This document shows, piece by piece, positions 15,816 to 26,071 of a stretch of 64,000 nt of DNA. Source of the stretch: an uncultured Myxococcales bacterium (GTDB lineage: Bacteria > Myxococcota > Myxococcia > Myxococcales > Myxococcaceae); the NCBI GenBank assembly GCA_937980205.1, contig CALJKW010000010.1, positions 1-64,000 on the forward strand, read 5' to 3'. Every line of letters starts with the position of its first letter. Within the stretch, counting starts at the first letter, position 1. The notes under the pieces were generated by a model. It had not been told where the DNA came from, searched no databases, and saw only the letters and a program-made list of their open reading frames with translations. The position numbers and the translations under genes are program-made.

Positions 15816-16898
15816 ATGGCCACCGCCGCCGCTTTCATGTTGGTGCTGCTTTCCGCGGAACCCGTGAAGCCGTCGATCACGGTGGTGGTGCGCGGCGCCG
15901 ACATCACGCAGGCGCAGCTCGATCAGGCCGCTCCGGGCGTGGTGCTCGAGCGCGCCGAGCCGCCGAACGTCGGAGCGACGCCCACCGCCGCGCCCGCGCT
16001 GCCGCAAGAGCGCATCGCCGCGGCGCGAAAGGCCTACGTCGACGCGGACTTCAACAAGTGCCTCGAGCAGGTCGCCGACGACGGCGCGCTCACCGCGGCG
16101 CTCGGCGAGGGAGATCGGCCGAACGCTGCGCGCGTGCTGTTGTGGCGGGTGGCCTGCAACGTGGGCGCGGGGAAGCTCGAGCCGGCGCGGCGCGCGGCGA
16201 CCCAGCTTGCAGTCTCGAGCCTACAGGTGCCGGCTGAAGCCGGCAGCGTGAGCCCCGAGGTCGAGGCCGTCATCGCGAAGGCGTTCGGCCAGGTGGCCGC
16301 GATGAAGCCGGTTCCCTTCAGTGTGGGCGGCACGAAGGAGGCGTCGGTCGAGCTCGACGGGCGGCCTACCGGTTGCACCACTCCGTGCTCTCTCGAAGTG
16401 CTCGAGGGCCTGCACGTGGTGAGACTGAACGCCGATGGACACGAGAGCGCGGTGAGGCCGGTGCGCGTCGAGGCGCCGCGCGGCCAGGTCGACGTCGAGC
16501 TGCCGCCCGCCGCGCCCGAGCTCGCCGCCGCCCAGTGGAGCGCGCGGTACAAGAACGCGAGCGATGTCGACGGCGCGCGCTCGGTGCGGCTGTTGTCGAC
16601 GGCGCTGCGCGCGAGCCGGCTGATCATGCTGACCGCGGAGGAGGGCGCCGGCGGGAAGCTGCAGGCCGTGCTCGCCACCGACGGCGCCGTGACGGCCCGG
16701 GCGGAGCGGAGCGAGCTCGACGGGCTGCTGAACGATCTGCTCGTGCGCGGACAGGTCATCGAAGCGTCCGTGCCGATCTACAAGCGGCCGCTGTTCTGGA
16801 TCGCCGTCGTGGTCGCCGCAGGAGCCGCGGCTGCGGGGACGGCCATCTATTTCACCTACGACCCGAAGAAGATCACCGAAGTGGTGGTGAAGTTTTGA
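15816..16898 (+). CDS. PEGA-domain membrane protein
   Basis: 360 residues. The N-terminus MATAAAFMLVLLSAEPVKPS is a signal peptide. A helical region with TPR-like character follows (KAYVDADFNKCLEQVADDG...RVLLWRVACNVGAGKLEPA), then a PEGA domain (ASVELDGRPTGCTTPCSLEVLEGLHVVRL, here described rather than quoted fully) around residues 175-225. A C-terminal transmembrane helix (about 325-348, FWIAVVVAAGAAAAGTAIYF) ends the protein. ATG at 15816 gives the signal peptide; an ATG at 15803 is out of frame. It is divergent from the kinase and its stop overlaps the next start, so a regulated kinase-PEGA envelope module is plausible. Confidence 0.78.
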   Translation: MATAAAFMLVLLSAEPVKPSITVVVRGADITQAQLDQAAPGVVLERAEPPNVGATPTAAPALPQERIAAARKAYVDADFNKCLEQVADDGALTAALGEGDRPNAARVLLWRVACNVGAGKLEPARRAATQLAVSSLQVPAEAGSVSPEVEAVIAKAFGQVAAMKPVPFSVGGTKEASVELDGRPTGCTTPCSLEVLEGLHVVRLNADGHESAVRPVRVEAPRGQVDVELPPAAPELAAAQWSARYKNASDVDGARSVRLLSTALRASRLIMLTAEEGAGGKLQAVLATDGAVTARAERSELDGLLNDLLVRGQVIEASVPIYKRPLFWIAVVVAAGAAAAGTAIYFTYDPKKITEVVVKF

Positions 16899-17527
16899 AG
16901 CGCGCTCTCTTCGTGGCGCTCGGCATCGCTGCCTGCACGCAGTACCGCTCGGTCGGCGTCACCTTCGGCGAGGAAGGCGAGGGCCTCGACGGCTTCCTCT
17001 GCAAGGACTCGTCAGGCCGCTACCTGCTCGACCGCGGCGCGCCAGACGCCGGTCTGCGCACCGTCTCGATCGTCAGCGACGTCGTTGGCCTGGCGGGAGG
17101 AAAGCCGGGGTGCCGCACGGGGCAGCTGATCCGCTACTGCCAGAGGGACGGAGGCCTGTGCAACGTCTCGGAGGGCTTCCGCGTCTGCAACACCGTCGAC
17201 CTGCCGGCCGCGCTGGGAAGCCTCGACCGTGAGCTGGTGCGGGAGGCTGTGCGCACCCAGTTGCGCACGCTCAGCGGAAAACAGCTCGTCCCCGACACGC
17301 CGGACGAGCACGTGATCCTCCGCATGGTCGCGACGCTCGAGCCCTGCTCGACGGTGCAGAACAAACTCGACTTCGACAACGACCAGCTCATCGGGTGCGT
17401 GTACTCGTGCCCCACGCTGTTCGACCGCACGAACGAAGACGTTTATCTCGGCTTCGAGACGCTCGTCGGGCAGTGCGATCAGGGCGTGCGGATCTGCGCC
17501 AGCCGCAAGCTGAACTGGCAGCAGTGA
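16895..17527 (+). CDS. Lipoprotein of unknown function
   Basis: 210 residues from a TTG start whose TTGA overlaps the previous stop. LKRALFVALGIAACTQ contains a lipobox (I-A-A-C, Cys at residue 14). The mature protein has paired cysteines (GFLCKDSSG, GCRTGQLIRYCQ, LCNVSEGFRVC, VYSCPTLFD, CDQGVRIC), so disulfide-bonded and exported. No family was recognised. Translational coupling to the PEGA protein suggests both act in the same envelope complex. It ends 1 nt before the convergent sigma54 activator gene. Confidence 0.72.
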   Translation: MKRALFVALGIAACTQYRSVGVTFGEEGEGLDGFLCKDSSGRYLLDRGAPDAGLRTVSIVSDVVGLAGGKPGCRTGQLIRYCQRDGGLCNVSEGFRVCNTVDLPAALGSLDRELVREAVRTQLRTLSGKQLVPDTPDEHVILRMVATLEPCSTVQNKLDFDNDQLIGCVYSCPTLFDRTNEDVYLGFETLVGQCDQGVRICASRKLNWQQ

Positions 17528-17528
17528 C

Positions 17529-18824
<1,296 letters not shown>

Positions 18825-18936
18825 GATCGCTTCGCGCCTGCATAGCCTCTTTCCACGATTCGGAGAAACCTGGAGACCACACGCGCCGATAACGACCTAC
18901 AGGTGTAGCCGTTTCATTCAAACTCCGAGGCAAATC

Positions 18937-19584
18937 ATGGGCTTGTTCAGAGATATCGTTGGCGGGCTGTCGAAGGTTCTGAACGTCGTCGCGCCGATCG
19001 CGATGTTCGTTCCTGGTCTGCAGGTGCTCACGGTCGCGGCGATGGCGCTCAACGTCGTCAACGCGCTCTCGCAGAAGCCGCCCGACTGGAAGGGCGCGCT
19101 CATGAACGTCGCGATGCAGGCGATCCCCATGGGGCTCGGCAAGGCGCTGCAGGCGTTCGGCGGCGGCACCTCGATGCAGTTCGCGAAGCTGCTCTCGGAC
19201 AAGCTCACCGGCACGCTCAGCGAGGTCGCGAAGAAGGTCGCGAACCCGCAGTTCACGCAGCTCATCGGCCAGCTCAACTCGAAGATCGCGACCCCCGCGT
19301 TCCTCGAGCGCATCGCGTCGTGGGTCGACGCCGGCACCGGCACGGCGCGCGGCACGCACCTGACGCGCGAGCAGATCCAGCGCGCGGTCCCGCAGATCGC
19401 CGGCCACATGCGCGCCGAGCTCGGCCCCATCTCGGACCTCATCACGCAGCCGCTGATGCAGGGGAACTCGTCGTTCCAGCAGTCGCAGGAGAACAAGGTC
19501 GTCATCTCGCCGACGTCGGGCGACCTGCACTCGGGCGGCGGCAGCACGGCGTGGCAGGCGCCTCCCACACAGTATCGCGGCTGA
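18937..19584 (+). CDS. Protein of unknown function with amphipathic helices
   Basis: 215 residues starting MGLFRDIVGGLSKVLNVVAP. The first 90 residues contain several moderately hydrophobic helices (IAMFVPGLQVLTVAAMALNVVNAL; GALMNVAMQAIPMGLG), then a helical middle and a Ser/Gly/Gln-rich C-terminal tail (SGGGSTAWQAPPTQ). There is no signal peptide and no recognised domain. ATG at 18937 is chosen because it has a GAGG purine-rich site 6-10 nt upstream and because upstream in-frame codons code unlike protein. The small phage tail or pore-like look of the helices is noted but not claimed. The gene is divergent from the sigma54 activator, with 112 nt between, enough for promoters both ways. Confidence 0.65.
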   Translation: MGLFRDIVGGLSKVLNVVAPIAMFVPGLQVLTVAAMALNVVNALSQKPPDWKGALMNVAMQAIPMGLGKALQAFGGGTSMQFAKLLSDKLTGTLSEVAKKVANPQFTQLIGQLNSKIATPAFLERIASWVDAGTGTARGTHLTREQIQRAVPQIAGHMRAELGPISDLITQPLMQGNSSFQQSQENKVVISPTSGDLHSGGGSTAWQAPPTQYRG

Positions 19585-19600
19585 AAACGCACGGTCGAAA

Positions 19601-19628
19601 GCGGCTTGGGGTTAACCTCCCGAGCCGC
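19601..19628 (+). promoter_or_regulatory. Inverted repeat immediately before the peptidase start
   Basis: GCGGCT at 19601-19606 pairs with AGCCGC at 19623-19628, and the centre carries GGTTAACC. The element lies between the stop of the previous gene and the ATG at 19629, so it could terminate the upstream transcript, hide the ribosome site or bind a dimeric regulator. Confidence 0.4.
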
Positions 19629-21746
19629 ATGACCCGCGCGCTGGTCGTAGGAGCGCTGCTCGCGTCCGGAGCAGCGCTCGCAGGTGAAGGGAAGTGGACA
19701 CCGCAGCAGGTCCTCGAGCTGGGACCGCAGTGGGTGAAGCAACAGGGGTTTCAGCTCCCGCTCGACAAGCTGTGGAACGAGAAGAAGCACGGTGGCCTGC
19801 TCACCAACGCCATCGCGCTGCCTCAGTGCACCGGCGCGTTCGTGTCGGCGCAGGGGCTGCTGATCACCAACCACCACTGCGTCGTCGGCATCCTCCAGCA
19901 GCACTCGACGCCCGAGAACAACCTCTACACCACCGGCTTCCTCGCCCGCGCCCGCGGAGAGGAGAAGCGCGCCGCCGCCTTCCGCATCCAGATCCCGCGC
20001 GCGTTTCACGACGTGACGAAGGAGGTGCTCTTGGCGATCCCCGAGGGCGCCGACGACCTCGAGCGCTTCCGCGCGATCGAGGCGAAGCAGAAGTCGCTCG
20101 TCGCCGAGTGCGAGAAGAAGCCCGCGACGCGGTGCCAGTTCGCCGCGTTCGACAACGGGCTCTTCTACACGCTCACCGAGTCGAGCGAGCTCACCGACGT
20201 GCGGCTCGTCTACGCCCCGCCGCGCGGCATCGGAGACTTCGGCGGCGAGGTCGACAACTGGACCTGGCCGCGGCACACCGGCGACTTCGCCCTGCTGCGC
20301 GCGTACGACGCGAAGGGCGACCCGTACGTGCCGGAGTACTGGTTCCCGGTGTCGACGAAGGGCGTGAAGGCGGGAGACGGCGTCGCGATCCTCGGCTACC
20401 CGGCGGCGAGCTACCGCGGCTTCCTCGCCTCGGAGATGGAGGAGCGCGAGCAGTTCTTCTTCCCCCGCATCGAGGAGCTCGCGCGCGAGTGGACGCAGAT
20501 CATGCAGCGCGCGGCGACGACGAGCCCGAGCGCCGCCGTCGCGGTCGCCGACGACCTGCAGGCGCTGGCGAACCGGCAGAAGAACGCGGAGGGGCAGCTC
20601 GCGGGGCTCAAGCGCGGCGGCATGGTCGAGAAGCAGCGCGCGGTGGAGCAGAAGGTGCTCGCGTGGATCGCCAAGCACCCCGAGGCGAAGGCCGCGCAGG
20701 CCGCGCGCGACGCGCTTCAGGGCATCGCGCAAGAGCGGCTCGCCACGTGGGAGCGCGACTTCCTGCTCGACGCGCTCGTGTTCGGACCTCGCGGCACGAG
20801 GTGGGGGACGGCGATCGCGCGGCGCTCGAGCGAGGCGCAGAAGCCCGACATCCAGCGCGAGCCCGGCTACCAGGAGCGCGACCTGCAGCCGCTGCGCGAG
20901 CGGCTCGAGAGGGACCAGAAGCGGTTCGAGCGCGCCGTCGACGAGGAGATGTTTCTCTCGTGGGTGAAGCGCGCGCTCGCGCTGCCCCGCGAGCAGCGGA
21001 TCAGCGCGGTGCAGGAGCGGTTCGGCTCGGCGAGCGACGACGTGCAGCTGAAGAAGAAGATCAGCGAGATGTACCGGCTGACGAAGCTCACGGATCCGGA
21101 AGAGCGGAAGAAGATGTTCGACGAGGCGCCGCAGGTGCTGCTCAAGCGCGCCGACCCGCTGCTGTGGCTCTCGCTCGAGCTCGACGAAGAGCGGCGCGCG
21201 CTGAAGGAGCGCCGCGATCGGTGGACGGGCGCGACGGCGCGGCACCGCCCGGAGTGGCGCAAAGCGGTCATCGCGCAGGCCGGCGCGCCGGTGGCTCCCG
21301 ACGCGAACGGCACGCTGCGCGTGAGCTTCGGGCGGGTGCGCGGGTACGCGCCGCGCGACGGCGTGACGTTCGCGCCGCAGACGCGCCTGGCCGGGGTGCT
21401 GGAGAAGAACACGGGCGAGGCGCCGTTCGATCTCTCGGAGGCGGCGCTGAAGGTGGCGCGCGCGGGCAAGCAGGGCCGGTGGAAAGACGCCGCGCTCGGC
21501 GACGTGCCGGTGAACTTCTTGTCCGACTGCGACACCAGCGGCGGCAACTCGGGGTCGCCGGTGATCGACGGCCAGGGCCAGCTCGTCGGCGTGAACTTCG
21601 ACCGCGTCTGGGAGAACGTGGCGAGCGACTTCGGCTACAACCCCGAGGTCGCGCGGAACATCGTCGCCGACGTGCGGTACCTGCTGTGGATTCTGGATCA
21701 GGTGGAGTCTGCGAACGCGCTGGTGGCCGAGCTGACCGGGAAGTGA
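19629..21746 (+). CDS. S46-family dipeptidyl-peptidase
   Basis: 705 residues, the usual length of DPP7/DPP11-type enzymes. Signal peptide MTRALVVGALLASGAALAG. The chymotrypsin-like double barrel is split by a long helical insertion: the catalytic His is in LLITNHHC near the start, an Asp is expected in the VDNWTWPRHTGDF region, and the nucleophile Ser is in TSGGNSGSP near the C-terminus. These enzymes release dipeptides from peptides in the periplasm and support growth on protein, fitting a predatory proteolytic bacterium. The ATG at 19629 starts the signal peptide. Whether it prefers acidic (DPP11) or hydrophobic (DPP7) residues cannot be read without an alignment. Confidence 0.92.
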   Translation: MTRALVVGALLASGAALAGEGKWTPQQVLELGPQWVKQQGFQLPLDKLWNEKKHGGLLTNAIALPQCTGAFVSAQGLLITNHHCVVGILQQHSTPENNLYTTGFLARARGEEKRAAAFRIQIPRAFHDVTKEVLLAIPEGADDLERFRAIEAKQKSLVAECEKKPATRCQFAAFDNGLFYTLTESSELTDVRLVYAPPRGIGDFGGEVDNWTWPRHTGDFALLRAYDAKGDPYVPEYWFPVSTKGVKAGDGVAILGYPAASYRGFLASEMEEREQFFFPRIEELAREWTQIMQRAATTSPSAAVAVADDLQALANRQKNAEGQLAGLKRGGMVEKQRAVEQKVLAWIAKHPEAKAAQAARDALQGIAQERLATWERDFLLDALVFGPRGTRWGTAIARRSSEAQKPDIQREPGYQERDLQPLRERLERDQKRFERAVDEEMFLSWVKRALALPREQRISAVQERFGSASDDVQLKKKISEMYRLTKLTDPEERKKMFDEAPQVLLKRADPLLWLSLELDEERRALKERRDRWTGATARHRPEWRKAVIAQAGAPVAPDANGTLRVSFGRVRGYAPRDGVTFAPQTRLAGVLEKNTGEAPFDLSEAALKVARAGKQGRWKDAALGDVPVNFLSDCDTSGGNSGSPVIDGQGQLVGVNFDRVWENVASDFGYNPEVARNIVADVRYLLWILDQVESANALVAELTGK

Positions 21747-21798
21747 AGAGCGCCGAGCGGGGCTTGAAGGTTGGCTGGCGTCGTGTTCTGTGGCCGGC

Positions 21799-22941
21799 AT
21801 GAAATTCGACACGCTCGCGATTCACGCAGGTCAGGCCCCCGATCCCTCCACCGGCGCCATCATGACGCCGGTGTACCTCACGTCGACGTACGTGCAGGAC
21901 GGCCCGGGCGGGCACAAGGGCTACGAGTACTCGCGCACGAAGAACCCGACGCGCAACGCGCTCGAGCAGTGCCTCGCCGCGCTCGAGGGCGCGAAGTACG
22001 GGGCCGCGTTCGCGAGCGGCTGCGCGGCCGCCGACATGCTGATGCACCTGCTCGAAGCGGGCGACCACGTCGTGTGCAGCGACGACGTCTACGGCGGCAC
22101 GTTCCGGCTCTTCGACAAGGTCTTCAAGCGGCAGGGGCTGAGCTTCACGTTCACCGACCTGTCGAAGGTCGAGAACCTGGAGCCGGCGATCACTCCGAAG
22201 ACGAAGATGGTGTGGGTCGAGACGCCGACGAACCCGATGATGAAGCTCATCGATCTCGCCGCGGTGGCCGAGGTCTGCAAGCGGCGGAAGCTGATCAGCG
22301 TCTGCGACAACACGTTCATGACGCCGTACTTCCAGCGGCCGGTCGACCTGGGCTTCGACATCGTCACGCACTCGACGACGAAGTACCTGAACGGCCACAG
22401 CGACTGCGTCGGCGGCTTCGTGTGCACGAACGACAAGGCGCTCGCGGACAAGATCTACTTCACGCAGAACGCGGTCGGCGGCGTCGCGGGCGCGTTCGAC
22501 TCGTTCCTCGTGCTGCGCGGCGTGAAGACGCTGAGCGTGCGCATGCAGCGGCACGCGGAGAACGCGGCGAAGGTGGCGGCGTTCCTCACCGAGCACCCGA
22601 AGGCGGGGAAGGTGAACTGGCCGGGCCTCTCGTCGCACCCGCAGCACGCGCTCGCGAAGAAGCAGATGAAGGGCTTCGGCGGGATGATGACGTTCGAGAT
22701 CAAGGGCGGGCTCGAGGCGGCGCGGAAGTTCCTGCAGAAGGTGCAGGTCTTCGCGTGCGCCGAGTCGCTCGGCGGCGTCGAGTCGCTCATCGAGCACCCG
22801 GCGATCATGACGCACGCGTCGATCCCCAAAGAGAACCGCGAGAAGCTCGGCATCAGCGACGGGCTGATCCGGTTGTCCGTCGGAATCGAGGACGCGCAGG
22901 ATCTGATCGACGACCTCAAGCAGGCGTTCGAAGCGGCCTGA
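21799..22941 (+). CDS. Cystathionine gamma-synthase/lyase family PLP enzyme
   Basis: 380 residues. PLP fold-type I, Cys/Met metabolism family. Markers are YSRTKNPTRNALE (phosphate/substrate tunnel), GDHVVCSDDVYGGT, VWVETPTNPMM, DNTFMTPY and the Schiff-base Lys in THSTTKYLNGHSD. The family interconverts cystathionine with homoserine esters, cysteine or 2-oxobutyrate; with a CBS gene about 4 kb downstream, the gamma-lyase (reverse transsulfuration) role is likely, but gamma-synthase fits too. The ATG at 21799 gives MKFDTLAIHAGQ, the standard family start; a GTG at 21790 adds only three residues. Cytoplasmic. Confidence 0.9.
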   Translation: MKFDTLAIHAGQAPDPSTGAIMTPVYLTSTYVQDGPGGHKGYEYSRTKNPTRNALEQCLAALEGAKYGAAFASGCAAADMLMHLLEAGDHVVCSDDVYGGTFRLFDKVFKRQGLSFTFTDLSKVENLEPAITPKTKMVWVETPTNPMMKLIDLAAVAEVCKRRKLISVCDNTFMTPYFQRPVDLGFDIVTHSTTKYLNGHSDCVGGFVCTNDKALADKIYFTQNAVGGVAGAFDSFLVLRGVKTLSVRMQRHAENAAKVAAFLTEHPKAGKVNWPGLSSHPQHALAKKQMKGFGGMMTFEIKGGLEAARKFLQKVQVFACAESLGGVESLIEHPAIMTHASIPKENREKLGISDGLIRLSVGIEDAQDLIDDLKQAFEAA

Positions 22942-22948
22942 GTGGGGC

Positions 22949-23575
22949 GTGACGCGCGACGAGCTCGCCAGGCGCTCCGAAGGCGCGCTCGACACCGTCG
23001 ACGACGCCGTCCTTCGGACGGAGATCCTCATCCGGCTCCTGCGTGAGCCGGACTGGCTCTTCCGCATCCGGGAGGCTCCGGAGCTGATCCGCGAAGAGGT
23101 CGAACGCGAGAAGCTGCTCGACGAGGCGGTGGCGCGCGTGCAGAAGCTCGATGCCTCTGCGACCGAGCCGCTCGCCGCGGCGCGTGTGCGGCTCGCGAAG
23201 GTCGCCGCCAGCCGGCTGCGCGAACTGGACGTGGAGTCGACCGCGTCAAAGCTCGAAGATCTTCTCGCTCAACTCGTCGCGCGTTGTCTGGACCGGACCT
23301 TCGAAGAGCAACGTACGGCGGCAGCTTCCCGCGGGCAGGCAGGCCGCGACGGCTGGAGCAAGGCGGCTTTGGTCTCACTCTGTGGCGGACTCGCTTCGAC
23401 TGCAGCGCTCGCGGCGAGCGCAGCGCTTCCGATCTGGGCCGTGGGCGCGCCCTTCCTCCTCGGTGTCGCCGGCGCCATCGTCTTGGGTACCCGGCGCAGG
23501 ACCTGCCCGGGATGTGGGCGAGCAATTCGCTCCGAAAACTGTCCCTACTGCCATCACACGCTTCCATCCGATTGA
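22949..23575 (+). CDS. Membrane protein with C-terminal zinc ribbon
   Basis: 208 residues from a GTG start. The first 125 residues are a helical, highly charged region (heptad-like LREPDWLFRIREAPELIREEV...). Two hydrophobic segments follow (about 138-180, ALVSLCGGLASTAALAASAAL and GAPFLLGVAGAIVLG). The last 30 residues hold CPGCGRAIRSENCPYC, a CxxC-x9-CxxC zinc ribbon. The arrangement suggests an inner membrane protein with cytoplasmic coil and zinc ribbon. No specific family recognised. It starts 7 nt after the PLP enzyme and is followed within 16 nt by the next gene, so it is probably in one transcript. Confidence 0.7.
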   Translation: MTRDELARRSEGALDTVDDAVLRTEILIRLLREPDWLFRIREAPELIREEVEREKLLDEAVARVQKLDASATEPLAAARVRLAKVAASRLRELDVESTASKLEDLLAQLVARCLDRTFEEQRTAAASRGQAGRDGWSKAALVSLCGGLASTAALAASAALPIWAVGAPFLLGVAGAIVLGTRRRTCPGCGRAIRSENCPYCHHTLPSD

Positions 23576-23591
23576 CGTAGATTCCGCGCCG

Positions 23592-25532
23592 TTGCTCCCC
23601 ATTGCCGTCATCACGCTGCTGGCCGCGGCTCCCCTTCCGCCGGAGTGCGAACAGCCCGAGCTTCGCGACGTCCTGCCGCTGAAGCAGCTCGCCCAGCTCG
23701 ACGGCGCGCTGAGCGTCGGCCTCGACAGCGTCGCCACCTGGTGCTTCGACCCGGGCGGCTCGTGGACGGGCGGCCTGCTCCCGCAGCCCGGCAAAGGCAA
23801 AGTCAAAGCCAGCAAGGACGCCGCCCCGACGGGAGACTGCGCGAAGGCGATCGCCTCGTGCGAGTCGTCGCTGAAGGCGGCCGACAAGTCGACGCTGCGC
23901 GAGCTCGCCGCGACCGCGCTCAAAGATCTCGACCGCCCGTACCGCGGCGCCACGTACCAGGCCAAGCGCGCCGGCCTCAAAGACAAGCCGAACGAGAAGG
24001 CGACCTGCCGGAGCCGCGAGCGCAGCGAGCTCTTCTCCCAGGCGCAGGCGCGCATGGATCTCGCTCGCCTCACCTCCCAGATCCAGTCGGAGTACGCGAA
24101 CTACAAGGCCTGGCTCATGCAGGAGTCGCTCAAGTGCCGTGGCGACGTCGCCACCGCGAAGAAGGCCGCGAAGGACAACACCCGCCTCGCCGTCGAGAAC
24201 ACGCCGAAGCCCGAAGCGCCCAAGCCGGAGCCGAAGGCCGAGCCGCCGCCGAAGATCTCCGCGACGACGTCGGCGCTCACCGCGAACGAGACCGCGGCGC
24301 TCAAGGCCGAGCCGCCTCCGGCGAACTGGGTCACCGAGCGTGAGACCGCGCTCGCCAGGCCGATGCTCGAGAAGTGGAAGTACCTCGCCGAGCAGACCGC
24401 CCGCCAGGAGACCGACCGCGACTACACCCTCGGCTTCCTCGCCAGCCGCGAGCTGCGCGCCTGCGACTGCACGCGCGTGAACCCCGCCGCCATCGTCCGC
24501 TCCATCGAGAAGAAGGAGGGCGGCGCCAGCGGCATGGCCCTGCTGCAGTCCGAAGACGGCACGAACACGCGCTGCACCGTCTGCGCGCTCGACGCCTACA
24601 CCGCGTGGAAGCCGCGCATCGAGAAGCAGTGCCGCCAGATGGATCAGCTCACCGACTTCGAGCTCGAGAAGCTCTCGCAGAGCGACGACGCCAACGGCAT
24701 TCCTCCGCGGTGCATGGACGAGACGAAGGCCCGCCGCGCCGAGGCGAAGCGCCTCGAGGCCGAGAAGAAGCGCAAGGAAGAGGAAGAGGCCGCCCGCGTC
24801 CGCGCCACGATGGTCGCGCAGCCGGTGCCGGCGCCCGCCGACGCCGGAGTCGCCGTCGCGGTGAAGACCCAGATCCCTCCGCTGACGGCGCTGCCTCCGC
24901 CTCCGCAGCCGGCGACGGGCGCCACGCCTGCCACCGGCGGCAGCGCTCCGGCGGCGGCGGCGAATGCGGCGCCGGCCACGACCGCGTCCGCGGCGCCGCC
25001 CGCACCGGCGCAGCCGACGAGCAACCCCAACCTCGTGACGGTGAACGGCATGACCTACTACCGGCCCGCGCTGGGCGATGCCGGGGTGCCGGTAGCCGCT
25101 GCGACGCCTGCCGTGGGCGGAAGTGCTGCGCCACCGATCGCTGCTGCCCAGACGCCGCCGCCGCCGAACGACACGAAGACGGTGGTGACGCCGTCGCCTC
25201 CGCCGACGGGCCCAGGCATTCCCGTGGCGAGCGCGGCGCCGGTGGAGAGCTACGTGCCGCCCGAGGCGTGGGCTCCGATTCCGCCGCGCGAGGACGGGCG
25301 CATGTACGTGCGGCTGTCGATGAGCGCCGCCTGCATCGCCGAGATCACGCCCGGCCCGATTCAGGCCCGCACCGGAGACCTCCTGCTCGTCCCCTTCGGC
25401 GCCCGGCAGCTCGCGGTGAAGAGTCCGTGCGGTGGGCTGGCGGAGATCTATTGGGGTAAAGAGGCGAAGCCCCGCTTCTCGGAAGTGTTCCCGAAGAACC
25501 AGGCGATCAAGTTCGAGTTCAAGAATCAATGA
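23592..25532 (+). CDS. Large secreted Pro/Ala-rich protein of unknown function
   Basis: 646 residues from a TTG start (LLPIAVITLLAAAPLPPECE: a short signal peptide). Residues 25-330 are helical and contain CAKAIASCESS, CRSRERSE and a CDCTRVNPAAIV...CTVCALDAYTAW segment, suggesting a small Cys-bound fold. Residues 395-425 form a Lys/Glu coil. Then about 120 residues are Pro/Ala/Thr-rich, and the final 90 residues (YVRLSMSAACIAEITPG...FKNQ) are a beta-rich domain. Start codon is a choice: no ATG is in frame nearby. The stop overlaps the DUF2378 start (ATGA). Function unknown; envelope location inferred. Confidence 0.65.
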   Translation: MLPIAVITLLAAAPLPPECEQPELRDVLPLKQLAQLDGALSVGLDSVATWCFDPGGSWTGGLLPQPGKGKVKASKDAAPTGDCAKAIASCESSLKAADKSTLRELAATALKDLDRPYRGATYQAKRAGLKDKPNEKATCRSRERSELFSQAQARMDLARLTSQIQSEYANYKAWLMQESLKCRGDVATAKKAAKDNTRLAVENTPKPEAPKPEPKAEPPPKISATTSALTANETAALKAEPPPANWVTERETALARPMLEKWKYLAEQTARQETDRDYTLGFLASRELRACDCTRVNPAAIVRSIEKKEGGASGMALLQSEDGTNTRCTVCALDAYTAWKPRIEKQCRQMDQLTDFELEKLSQSDDANGIPPRCMDETKARRAEAKRLEAEKKRKEEEEAARVRATMVAQPVPAPADAGVAVAVKTQIPPLTALPPPPQPATGATPATGGSAPAAAANAAPATTASAAPPAPAQPTSNPNLVTVNGMTYYRPALGDAGVPVAAATPAVGGSAAPPIAAAQTPPPPNDTKTVVTPSPPPTGPGIPVASAAPVESYVPPEAWAPIPPREDGRMYVRLSMSAACIAEITPGPIQARTGDLLLVPFGARQLAVKSPCGGLAEIYWGKEAKPRFSEVFPKNQAIKFEFKNQ

Positions 25533-26071
25533 CTGACCAGCGGATGGTGAGCGGCAAGTGGGTCGAGGGGCTTTTCAACCGGGCACTGGGTCCGTCCATC
25601 GACCACGAGCTGTCCGCGCTGCTCGAGGCCGAAGGGCTGCACCTGTCGCGCCCGATGCAGCACAGCTACCCGCGAGAGCGGTTCGTCGCCTGGGTGCGCA
25701 TCGCCGCGCGCGAGCTCTTCCCCGGCCAGGAGCCCGCGCAGCAGCTCCGCGCGCTCGGCGGCAAGGTGGTCGAAGACCTGCGCGCCGCGGGCGACATCAA
25801 GGGCGCGGTGCTGACGATGGCGAAGTTCATGGGCCCGCGCCGCGTGCTGCGCCAGCTCGCCGACTACGTGCAGGGCCAGAGCTCCTTGCGCGTGAAGGTC
25901 GAGGACAACGGCAAGAGCGGGGCGAACATCGAGCTCAACGACGGCGAGCTCGCCGACTTCGTGGCCGGCTCGCTCGAGGTGATCCTCCCGCTCATCGGCG
26001 CGCGCGGCGCGAAGGTCGAGACCACCCAGACGACTCCCGAGCGGAGCGTGCTGCACCTGCGCTGGGCGTGA
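25529..26071 (+). CDS. DUF2378 (TIGR02265) myxobacteria-specific protein
   Basis: 180 residues. The pattern VSGKWVEGLFNRALGP...ERFVAWVRIAARELFPG...ALGGKVVEDL matches the DUF2378 family, described as expanded in Myxococcus xanthus and nearly confined to myxobacteria. The conserved 'R...YP...W....A..l.p..' blocks are visible in residues 45-90 and the domain runs nearly full length. Its role is unknown, though family members often lie by signalling genes. It is translationally coupled at both ends: ATGA with the upstream gene and GTGA with the downstream zinc-ribbon gene. It is the strongest single taxonomic marker in the window. Confidence 0.85.
   Translation: MTDQRMVSGKWVEGLFNRALGPSIDHELSALLEAEGLHLSRPMQHSYPRERFVAWVRIAARELFPGQEPAQQLRALGGKVVEDLRAAGDIKGAVLTMAKFMGPRRVLRQLADYVQGQSSLRVKVEDNGKSGANIELNDGELADFVAGSLEVILPLIGARGAKVETTQTTPERSVLHLRWA

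Noticed and set aside
19601..19628. Riboswitch before the peptidase gene
   Set aside because: Only a short inverted repeat is present; no conserved aptamer core.
18918..21812. 964-codon minus-strand frame
   Set aside because: Antisense of the S46 peptidase; high-GC DNA lacks stops in this frame. No family resemblance.
23028..25529. 833-codon minus-strand frame
   Set aside because: Gly/Arg/Leu-rich antisense shadow of the Pro/Ala-rich secreted protein.
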